From contig JAJQAR010000181.1 of the NCBI GenBank assembly GCA_021203705.1, positions 1-5,321 on the forward strand: a stretch of 5,321 nucleotides of DNA, given 5' to 3'. Within the stretch, counting starts at the first letter, position 1, and each line of letters opens with the position of its first letter. The translations under genes were made by a program, and so were the position numbers. The DNA comes from Prevotella sp. GTDB lineage: Bacteria > Bacteroidota > Bacteroidia > Bacteroidales > Bacteroidaceae. Shown piece after piece: positions 1-5,020 of this stretch. The notes below the pieces were generated by a model. It was not told the DNA's origin and searched no databases. It saw nothing but the letters and a program-made list of their open reading frames with translations.

Positions 1-60
1 TTATTATGTTAATTATCTGTCTATCCACTATTTCAACCATCATAACATAGGGCTGTTGAA

Positions 61-324
61 AGGGCAGAATAAAGGGCAGAATAAGAGTTAAAATCAAGGT
101 ATTTTTCAAGTTAAAACGCTGATTATCAACTATTTGAAAGGGCAGAATAAAAGGCAGATAAAAGGTGAATATAACATTAATAATTTGAGCCAAATTTAAG
201 AATAAAATCCAACATTGGCGTTTAAAGGGCAGATAAAAAGGGTAGATAGAACGTTAAATTTAAGGCGTTTTTCAAGTTAAAGCACAAATTATCAACTATT
301 TGAAAGGGCAGAATAAAGGGCAGA
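61..324. repeat. Four paired AGGGCAGA direct repeats (candidate protein-binding array)
   Basis: Eight copies of the octamer AGGGCAGA or a one-mismatch variant are arranged as four tandem pairs: 61-68/73-80, 139-146/151-158 (second copy AAGGCAGA), 226-233/239-246 (second copy AGGGTAGA) and 305-312/317-324. Within a pair the copies start 12 or 13 bp apart, separated by a short A/T linker. The pairs start 78, 87 and 79 bp apart. All copies are in the same orientation. Their position a few hundred bp upstream of the integrase gene fits arm-type binding sites for the integrase N-terminal domain or sites for an excisionase. An iteron-type replication signal is the main alternative. The repeats are directly visible; the function is inferred. 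Confidence 0.85.
102..324. repeat. Diverged 166-bp tandem duplication containing the paired repeats
   Basis: The segment around 102-158 recurs about 166 bp further right at 268-324. TTTTTCAAGTTAAA is identical at 102-115 and 268-281, and a 30-bp block is exactly identical at 122-151 and 288-317; between them the two copies differ at a few bases. The nonamer AAATTTAAG also occurs at 192-200 and 256-264. The array therefore seems to have grown by duplication of a two-pair unit followed by divergence, with selection or recency preserving the blocks that abut the AGGGCAGA pairs. Confidence 0.8.
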
Positions 325-540
325 AAGAATGATATAATACGTCAGTAATGGCATCAAGAGAAAGAGTATGATTTTTATTAATAGAGTATGATAGTTAAAC
401 AACTTTAAATAGTATCATTGAAAATCACAAAATCGCACATAAAAAAGAAAAAGTTAGTACTTTTACACCGTTAATACATTGTTAAGACAGGTCATGACCG
501 TATGGTGCTCTCCTTTTATATATTAAGACAAGGAAGTGAA
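325..540. other. AT-rich non-coding stretch with small repeats and a palindrome
   Basis: No reading frame longer than about a dozen codons is visible. Recognisable elements are AGAGTATGAT repeated directly at 363-372 and 383-392 (exactly 20 bp apart, on the same helical face), TTAAGACA repeated at 482-489 and 523-530, and the perfect 10-bp palindrome GGTCATGACC at 490-499. No TAnnTTTG promoter box is present. The stretch probably completes the attachment-site or regulatory region between the repeat array and the structured RNA, but I cannot assign an att core. Confidence 0.5.
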
Positions 541-544
541 TCTG

Positions 545-754
545 TCAACCATCGTGAAAGGGTTATTTCATTCCGAGAATCGTAATGTGGTGAGGAGATA
601 GTCGGAGATTTCCTGTTCAATACACCGCATGAAAGGAATCTTAGGGGGCGAGGCCGGTAAAACTAAGCGCGGTCACCATTCAGCGACAAGGATTCCAAGA
701 TAGCACAGCTGCTTTTGATTACTGTTATCACCGTAATCAAACGTAGCTGTTTTT
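545..754 (+). ncRNA. Candidate structured small RNA or integrase leader
   Basis: Successive complementary segments suggest a folded + strand transcript. These are TGAAA 555-559 with TTTCA 566-570; ATGTGGTG 585-592 with CACCGCAT 623-630 (8 bp, one wobble), enclosing AGGA 593-596 with TCCT 611-614; GGAATC 635-640 with GATTCC 691-696, enclosing GGCCG 652-656 with CGGTC 670-674; and finally the terminator hairpin 706-749 followed by TTTTT. The local G+C is higher than in the flanking DNA. I do not recognise a known RNA family. It could be an independent sRNA, or a leader that attenuates transcription into the integrase 64 bp downstream. The 5' end is uncertain because no promoter is obvious. The pairings are seen; transcription is inferred. 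Confidence 0.5.
706..754 (+). terminator. Intrinsic terminator-like hairpin upstream of the integrase
   Basis: CAGCTGCTTTTGATTAC (706-722) pairs with GTAATCAAACGTAGCTG (733-749) over 17 positions with two mismatches, leaving a 10-nt loop (723-732). A run of five T follows at 750-754. This is a convincing rho-independent terminator shape for a + strand transcript. Because no protein gene of normal size lies upstream, it most likely ends the structured RNA at 545-754 or attenuates transcription into the integrase gene. Confidence 0.7.
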
Positions 755-817
755 GTATGGTTTCATGTCATCAAAAAAGTTGCGTAAGTTAAGAGAACGT
801 TTTAAAAAATTTTTTGT

Positions 818-2311
818 ATGGCAAAATTAACAAGATCATTATTAATTATCAAAGAGCGCAACTGTACCGCTTCTATGGTACTTGATGTCAGAACTAACAG
901 AAGAAATGTGACCGATTATCCATTGGCCATTCGTTTCACGGTTGACCGTAAATTCTTTTATCATCCAGTGGGAGGCTCTTTTTCTGAGAGGCGTTTTTCG
1001 GAAATCTGCAATGCCACAAAGAGTTCTTCCGACAATTACAAGGAACAGAAGCGGTGGCGTGAGGTAATCACGCCCAAGTATAAAGAACTGCTTGAAAACC
1101 TAAACAAAGGATATCCACTGACGTTTGAAATGGTGCGTGTAGCTGTCATGACAGGCAACTTCAATGTGGGGATAACTCAAGAAGAAAAGTCATTCACTGG
1201 CATTTGGGAAGAATACATACATCATCTACAAACGGACAATGACGGTAAACACTACACCACGAGCGAAAGCTACATCTATGCATTGAAGTCCTTCAAAAGG
1301 ATATTGGGTGAGGATGCGGTAAAGGGTTTCAATATCAGTGTTGTAGAGATACAGAAGTGGAAAGATGGCATGCGCAATGGAGTGAAGGACAAAGATGGAA
1401 ACACGGTTGGAAAGATAAGCGATTCCACGGCTGGCATATACCTTCGTTCTTGCCGTGCTATCTGGAACTTGTGCCGTAGCCAAGGCTACTTACAGGATGT
1501 AACGTACCCTTTCTCCAACAAAAAGGAGAAACGTCTTGTGAGCATTCCCAAGAGCAAAAGCAGGAAAAAGCTGTACTTGAAGCGTGAACAGATGACGGAG
1601 CTGTATAATCATTTCATTGCGAAAGACTATCTTGACACTTGGAATGCATCCTATATCAATAAGGCGCATTACTCTTTAGGATTATTCCTTGTGCAATATC
1701 TATGCAACGGCTTCAATCTTGCCGATGCTGCACGCCTGCAATACAATGACTATTATTATCAGAATGAAGGAAAGGCATTCCTATTCAACCGCAAGAAAAC
1801 GGCAGACAGAAGTGCCGGTGATTCGGAGGTAGTCATACCTATTATAGAACCTTTGCAGAAGATACTTGATGAGATTGCGGCTGCTCCAACACGTGGAGGA
1901 TATGTATTCCCAGAGATATTTCATGGAGCGACAAGCGAGCGGGAGCGAAGGAAACGGACATCTCAGGAGAATGCCAACATCCGTCACAGGGTAACTAGAA
2001 TCTGCCACGAAGTACTTCATTGGGACAAGTCCATATGCCCGTCAGGTACATGGTGCCGGCACTCGTTTGCCACAAATCTGCGTAATGTAGGTGTTGAGAA
2101 GAACTACATTGATGAAAGCATGGGTCACTCATGTAACGGCAATGATATGACCGACATCTATCTCGACACATATCCTTTGGAGAAACAAATGGAATACAAT
2201 ATGAGACTGCTTATCCCGAACGGCTACTCGTCAGAACGGGAAGAACTGTTGGCAAAGCTTTCAAGCTTGTCCAACAAGGAATTGATAAAACTGCTCGCAA
2301 AAGCCTTGTAA
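818..2311 (+). CDS. Tyrosine recombinase/integrase (Bacteroidetes mobile-element type)
   Basis: A 497-residue site-specific recombinase that would integrate and excise the element. The N-terminal third (about 1-120) looks like an arm-binding region, about 125-225 is a SAM-like core-binding domain, and about 255-460 is the catalytic domain. Visible catalytic positions are Lys327 in NRKKT, Arg414 in TWCRHSFAT, His437 in MGHS and the nucleophile Tyr448 in DIYLD. Two canonical residues are replaced. The Arg I site (usual G-L-R-I-S-D) reads GFNLADAARL, giving Asn300, and the His of HxxR is Thr411. IntDOT of CTnDOT is known also to lack Arg I (Ser there), so the protein may still be active, with Arg325 just before Lys327 as a possible substitute. 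His437 and Tyr448 are 11 apart, slightly longer than usual. The ATG lies in TTTTTGTATGG with no Shine-Dalgarno, which is normal in this phylum. The next gene follows after 20 bp. Confidence 0.95.
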   Translation: MAKLTRSLLIIKERNCTASMVLDVRTNRRNVTDYPLAIRFTVDRKFFYHPVGGSFSERRFSEICNATKSSSDNYKEQKRWREVITPKYKELLENLNKGYPLTFEMVRVAVMTGNFNVGITQEEKSFTGIWEEYIHHLQTDNDGKHYTTSESYIYALKSFKRILGEDAVKGFNISVVEIQKWKDGMRNGVKDKDGNTVGKISDSTAGIYLRSCRAIWNLCRSQGYLQDVTYPFSNKKEKRLVSIPKSKSRKKLYLKREQMTELYNHFIAKDYLDTWNASYINKAHYSLGLFLVQYLCNGFNLADAARLQYNDYYYQNEGKAFLFNRKKTADRSAGDSEVVIPIIEPLQKILDEIAAAPTRGGYVFPEIFHGATSERERRKRTSQENANIRHRVTRICHEVLHWDKSICPSGTWCRHSFATNLRNVGVEKNYIDESMGHSCNGNDMTDIYLDTYPLEKQMEYNMRLLIPNGYSSEREELLAKLSSLSNKELIKLLAKAL

Positions 2312-2331
2312 TCATCAAAACTTAATAAATT

Positions 2332-3378
2332 ATGTTTAACTTCAAAAAATTATTTGCCATCAAGGATATGGCATCATTGCAAGAGAAAGCCGCCATGGAG
2401 ATACGTTCATGGAAGGCAGGACATGAAGAACGCTATGCAGACTTCAAAAGAAGTATGGAGAGTATCAACAAAGGAGATTTTTCTGCAATTGAAGGGATTC
2501 TCAATCTCGTTGAAAGCTGTATGCCGGAGGAAACGGACAACGTTGTGCCAGATGTCCGTCTCGATTATGGCACGCCTGATGAAATATGGCGACAACTTCC
2601 TCAATATGTCAAGGCTTATGTAGCGGACAACTGCAACAAAAGTGGTAATGCGACTAAAGATGATTGTTTGTCTGCTGTCACAGATATGACGAAAGTCCTT
2701 AACCAATGTATGTCTTTTGTCCCTTCTTTTTTAAGCAATCTCTACAGGAAGACGATGAAAGAAGATAACGACCTTATACGTTGTATGTATTATTATATGC
2801 TGTTTGACGGTGGCTTTACAAAGATGGCATCCACTTTCAGCGACATTATGGAGGACGAGATTGTAAACCAAAGTGATATGGCGATGATGCACGGTTGCAT
2901 ATCTTCTTTGGTGAGCAGCAGTCTTGACCTTGGCACTGAAACGAAAGGATCATGGGAACGGGCAACGGAAAACGTCAATCCAGAGATATGGAAAGATGTA
3001 TGTTTCGAACTACGGAAATCAAAAGGCAACCGTGGACGGACGAAAACGGTTTGCTGCATAGATGATATGATAACAGGAAACAAGGCGGAGGTAAAACGGC
3101 AGATTCTACGCTTTATCCACGACTATCCAGACAACATCTGCCTTGCATACCTGCTGCAATCGTTGGTTAAAGCCGGGGCGGTCAAACAAGGGACGAGTTA
3201 CATAGCATTCCATCGTGCCATAGAACGATTAACAGGAAAGCACTATGGAATTGATACTCCTCAAAGGCGATATGGGGAATTACAAACGTTCACATTGAAC
3301 GGTCCCCAGAAAGGCAGTTGGAAAAGAGCAAAGGAGATAACAATGCTGTGGACGGCCATTTTCAGGGATGCCGTATAA
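2332..3378 (+). CDS. Hypothetical protein, possibly DUF6043-like, downstream of the integrase
   Basis: A 348-residue soluble protein with no signal peptide or transmembrane segment. I do not recognise a function. It is largely alpha-helical in appearance. The N-terminal 45 residues are charged and may form a coiled coil. A Cys-containing segment TVCCIDDM lies near 239-246. The C-terminal region (about 290-343) is basic and compact, with FHRAIERLTGKHYG, TPQRRYGEL and GSWKRAKE motifs, which could bind nucleic acid. It resembles my memory of Bacteroidales mobile-element proteins filed under DUF6043, but that assignment is tentative. The start ATG lies 20 bp after the integrase stop and an intrinsic terminator follows its own stop, so it is probably cotranscribed with the integrase. 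A role as a recombination accessory or regulator is a guess from context only. Confidence 0.8.
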   Translation: MFNFKKLFAIKDMASLQEKAAMEIRSWKAGHEERYADFKRSMESINKGDFSAIEGILNLVESCMPEETDNVVPDVRLDYGTPDEIWRQLPQYVKAYVADNCNKSGNATKDDCLSAVTDMTKVLNQCMSFVPSFLSNLYRKTMKEDNDLIRCMYYYMLFDGGFTKMASTFSDIMEDEIVNQSDMAMMHGCISSLVSSSLDLGTETKGSWERATENVNPEIWKDVCFELRKSKGNRGRTKTVCCIDDMITGNKAEVKRQILRFIHDYPDNICLAYLLQSLVKAGAVKQGTSYIAFHRAIERLTGKHYGIDTPQRRYGELQTFTLNGPQKGSWKRAKEITMLWTAIFRDAV

Positions 3379-3380
3379 GC

Positions 3381-3461
3381 TGACATAACAATATCTCTAT
3401 ACCATTGACGGACAATCGGAATATTCTTCTGGTTATCCGTTTTTTTTATGGTATTATGTCA
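3381..3461 (+). terminator. Intrinsic terminator within an extended inverted repeat
   Basis: The core stem ACGGACAATC (3408-3417) pairs with GGTTATCCGT (3431-3440), with one C/A mismatch and one wobble and a 13-nt loop. Eight T follow (3440-3447). Outside it, ATACCAT (3399-3405) pairs with ATGGTAT (3448-3454) and TGACATAA (3381-3388) with TTATGTCA (3454-3461), so the whole element is a long interrupted inverted repeat. It ends the integrase operon 30 bp after the 348-codon gene. In the reverse direction there is no comparable T-run outside the core stem, so it is probably one-directional. Confidence 0.85.
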
Positions 3462-3542
3462 AGAAATGTTTAGGAATATCAGAAAAGTACCCCATAATAT
3501 TAAGGTAAAAATAAACCGACCAATGCCCGGACAGTTTATGCT

Positions 3543-3550
3543 TATCTTTG
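3543..3550 (+). promoter_or_regulatory. Putative Bacteroidales -7 promoter box
   Basis: TATCTTTG matches the Bacteroides sigma-ABfr -7 consensus TAnnTTTG. It lies 71 bp upstream of the DUF3853-like gene and just after the preceding operon's terminator, where a promoter is expected. No good TTTG -33 element is visible 19-21 bp upstream, so the promoter may be weak or activator dependent. Confidence 0.5.
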
Positions 3551-3554
3551 CATT

Positions 3555-3568
3555 TGAAATCGATTTCA
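3555..3568. promoter_or_regulatory. 14-bp perfect palindrome, candidate operator
   Basis: TGAAATCGATTTCA is a perfect palindrome beginning 5 bp after the -7 box, so it would cover the predicted transcription start. This is a typical place for a dimeric repressor to act. Candidate regulators in view are the downstream DUF3853-like and winged-helix proteins (autoregulation) or a host protein. The symmetry is seen; the binding is inferred. Confidence 0.55.
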
Positions 3569-3588
3569 GAGAGATTATAAAAAGTTAT

Positions 3589-3624
3589 ATGAACCTCAAT
3601 TTTGTAAAAAATAAAAGTATATGA
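3589..3624 (+). CDS. Possible 11-residue leader peptide overlapping the next start
   Basis: ATG at 3589 opens a frame encoding MNLNFVKNKSI and ends with TGA at 3622-3624. The stop overlaps the ATG of the next gene as ATGA (3621-3624), a classic translational-coupling arrangement. The peptide begins with the same residues (MNL) as the downstream protein, and both starts sit in a TATATGAA context, so it may be a small duplication of the start region rather than a functional peptide. No Shine-Dalgarno is evident. This is a weak call based on geometry. Confidence 0.25.
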   Translation: MNLNFVKNKSI

Positions 3625-3932
3625 ATTTAGATGAGCTTAAACAAAAGCCATTGGCGATGATGACAGGCGAAGAACTCGCATTCATCATGGACAGTACGAT
3701 GGCAGCATGGATGACGGAGTATGCCAACAACAATCAACGCCGAATCTATTACGGAATAGAAGGCATTGCCCAGATATTCGGGTGTAGTGTTCCTACAGCC
3801 AACAGGATAAAGAAAAGTGGCGTTATTGATGATGCCATCACACAGATAGACCGTCAGATTGTAATTGACGGAGCTTTGGCTTTGGAGTTGGCAAAGAAGG
3901 CTGGGACAATAAAAACAAGATGTAATCCATAA
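3621..3932 (+). CDS. DUF3853-like small helix-turn-helix protein
   Basis: A 103-residue protein that resembles the DUF3853 family common in Bacteroidales mobile elements. The N-terminus has the KPLAMMTGEEL motif (residues 9-19). The core RRIYYGIEGIAQIFGCSVPTANRIKKSG region (about 40-67) reads as a helix-turn-helix with family-typical CSVPTANRIKKSG, followed by a beta segment ITQIDRQIVIDG and a C-terminal helix. It is likely a DNA-binding protein, perhaps a regulator or replication/excision cofactor; the precise role of the family is not known to me. It is the first substantial gene of a three-gene operon, only 11 bp before the winged-helix gene. The start at 3621 is supported by the conserved N-terminal motif, but no Shine-Dalgarno is present. 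Confidence 0.85.
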   Translation: MNLDELKQKPLAMMTGEELAFIMDSTMAAWMTEYANNNQRRIYYGIEGIAQIFGCSVPTANRIKKSGVIDDAITQIDRQIVIDGALALELAKKAGTIKTRCNP

Positions 3933-3943
3933 ATGCAGAGACC

Positions 3944-4414
3944 ATGACTTACATTGAATACATGAATCAGCTTTGGCGTTCCGCACAGTCGGAATCAATG
4001 CCGTCAAGTGAGATAGCACTGTATGCCTATCTGGTGAACGAGTGCAATATCCGTTACTGGAAGATGCCAGTACCGTGTCCTTCACAGAGAATATGTGCGG
4101 AACTGCGTATCTCAAAACAGACCCTTGTAACCGCAAGGGAGAGTCTGGCAAGGCGTAATCTTATCAATTATATTCCGGGACGTTCAAGATTTGTATCGTC
4201 CAGATATGTCCTCCTTAATCTGACGGATAAGTTGACGGTGCACTTGACGGAGGACTTGACGCATATAAAAGAAGAAGAAAAAGATAAATTTACGTTGCAA
4301 AGTTCAAATTCTTTTTTAAGGAAAGGTAATAATAATGGAAGCACAAAATACTATCAACGTAGAGGCATTGAAGAATCGCCTGCTACGGCAACGGACTATG
4401 AAGGCCCGTTTTAG
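3944..4414 (+). CDS. Winged-helix replication-initiator-like protein
   Basis: A 156-residue protein with a winged helix-turn-helix at about 44-92. PCPSQRICAELRISKQTLV gives the recognition-helix region, ARESLARRNLINYIPG the following helix, and RFVSSRYVLLNL the wing. It resembles the short Bacteroidales phage/mobile-element proteins that precede a DnaC-like ATPase and are likely lambda-O-like initiators, though an annotator might call it a transcriptional regulator. After the domain, LTDKLTVHLTEDLTH (93-107) is encoded by four 12-bp DNA repeats. The remaining tail (about 108-156) is low in complexity and polar, and its last 80 bp are also read in another frame as the start of the next gene. 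It starts 11 bp after the previous stop. The initiator role is inferred from the fold, the internal repeats and the downstream helicase-loader gene. Confidence 0.8.
   Translation: MTYIEYMNQLWRSAQSESMPSSEIALYAYLVNECNIRYWKMPVPCPSQRICAELRISKQTLVTARESLARRNLINYIPGRSRFVSSRYVLLNLTDKLTVHLTEDLTHIKEEEKDKFTLQSSNSFLRKGNNNGSTKYYQRRGIEESPATATDYEGPF
4001..4010 (-). repeat. Inverted copy of the iteron core
   Basis: CCGTCAAGTG is the exact reverse complement of CACTTGACGG at 4241-4250, inside the same gene. It may be an outlying initiator-binding site in opposite orientation, or a coincidence of coding sequence. Confidence 0.3.
4220..4267 (+). repeat. Four tandem 12-bp iteron-like repeats inside the initiator gene
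   Basis: The units are CTGACGGATAAG (4220-4231), TTGACGGTGCAC (4232-4243), TTGACGGAGGAC (4244-4255) and the degenerate TTGACGCATATA (4256-4267). The consensus TTGACGGAnnAn is in phase with the reading frame and gives the four LT-x-x peptide repeats. Tandem repeats within an initiator gene, directly followed by AT-rich DNA and a helicase-loader gene, match the organisation of lambda-type origins. The repeats are seen; origin function is inferred. Confidence 0.7.
4264..4334. other. AT-rich stretch next to the iterons (candidate DNA unwinding element)
   Basis: The DNA from the last repeat to the start of the AAA+ gene is nearly all A and T, with purine-rich (AAAAGAAGAAGAAAAAG) and T-rich (TTCTTTTTTAAGG) blocks. 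It lies immediately 3' of the iterons, where lambda-type origins have their melting region. It also encodes the polar tail of the initiator-like protein. Confidence 0.45.
4318..4326 (+). promoter_or_regulatory. Shine-Dalgarno-like site deciding the AAA+ start
   Basis: AAGGAAAGG ends 8 nt before the ATG at 4335. Such purine-rich sites are uncommon in the other genes of this window, and it supports starting the ATPase at 4335 inside the upstream gene, rather than at the internal ATG codons at 4398 or 4422. Confidence 0.6.
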
Positions 4415-5003
4415 GTTGCCGATGACTCAGGAGAAGGCATACGGATGTCTTCTGGCAGCCAACATGGCGGAAGTGGAGTACAGACATAGGAAGTTCGTAG
4501 ACAACGATGATGTACATGACCAGCTCGCACAAATGTCGCAGTGGCTGACATCGGACAGCCCTAAATTCGGGATGCTACTGTGTGGCGTACCGGGAAACGG
4601 GAAAAGCACCATGCTTAAGGCATTCCAAAAGCTGCTCTGCTGTCTGCAAATACCGGATTCTTACGGAAGGACTTATGGGATTCAGATAGTGGATGCCAAA
4701 TATATCGCCCACCTGTGCAAGAAGGACTATCCTGCATTTTTGAAATTGGCTGATAAAGAAATGTTGGGAATTGACGACATGGGAACCGAGCCACGGCAAA
4801 TCATGGATTTTGGGAATATCGTCACTCCAGTCATAGACTTGTTGACAAGACGTTACGAGGAACAGTTGTTCACTGTAATAACCACCAATTTGACACCTGC
4901 CCAAATAGCCGACCTTTATGGCTCACGAATCGCCGACAGGCTGAACGAGATGGTGGAGAAGATTATCTACAGGAACAGTACTTATCGGACTGTATCCATT
5001 TAG
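4335..5003 (+). CDS. DnaC-like AAA+ ATPase, probable helicase loader
   Basis: A 222-residue ATP-binding protein of the DnaC/IstB-like AAA+ group. Walker A is GVPGNGKST (84-92), Walker B LGIDDMGTE (144-152, Asp147/Asp148), sensor 1 ITTN (182-185), and SRIADRLNEM (197-206) carries the arginine-finger Arg198 and a second Arg202 as in DnaC-type loaders. The N-terminal 70 residues would contact the initiator or helicase. The expected role is loading the host replicative helicase at the element's origin, together with the winged-helix protein encoded just upstream. An IstB-type transposition ATPase is less likely, since no IstA-like transposase is in view. It overlaps the upstream gene by 80 bp in the +1 frame; the start is chosen for the Shine-Dalgarno-like site at 4318-4326. 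No clear terminator follows before the structured region at 5021. Confidence 0.9.
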   Translation: MEAQNTINVEALKNRLLRQRTMKARFRLPMTQEKAYGCLLAANMAEVEYRHRKFVDNDDVHDQLAQMSQWLTSDSPKFGMLLCGVPGNGKSTMLKAFQKLLCCLQIPDSYGRTYGIQIVDAKYIAHLCKKDYPAFLKLADKEMLGIDDMGTEPRQIMDFGNIVTPVIDLLTRRYEEQLFTVITTNLTPAQIADLYGSRIADRLNEMVEKIIYRNSTYRTVSI

Positions 5004-5020
5004 TAATATATATGATAACT

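Noticed and set aside
61..324. CRISPR array
   Set aside because: The repeated units are 8-20 bp with irregular, mutually similar spacers and a diverged duplication; there are no cas genes and no uniform repeat of CRISPR length.
545..700. tRNA, tmRNA, 6S or known riboswitch
   Set aside because: No cloverleaf, T-loop GTTCRA-type arm in register, tmRNA ends or riboswitch core could be matched by eye; left as an unclassified structured RNA.
1226..1483. Minus-strand frame inside the integrase gene
   Set aside because: Fully antisense to the conserved integrase domain, with no motif and no start context.
2354..2623. Second + strand frame within the 348-codon gene
   Set aside because: It is the +1 shadow of the longer gene; its composition is unlike a normal protein and it ends early.
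2407..3083. Two minus-strand frames (2407-2706 and 2793-3083) under the 348-codon gene
   Set aside because: Both are antisense shadows without domains or plausible operon context.
3627..4151. 174-codon reading frame on the minus strand
   Set aside because: It lies antisense across two well-supported + strand genes, shows no recognisable domain and reads as a shadow of their codon pattern.
4575..4904. Minus-strand frame under the AAA+ gene
   Set aside because: It is antisense to the Walker A and Walker B coding region, whose identity is clear.
4335..5003. IstB-type transposition helper of an IS21-like element
   Set aside because: No IstA-like transposase or terminal inverted repeats are present, and the upstream initiator-like gene with iterons favours a helicase loader.
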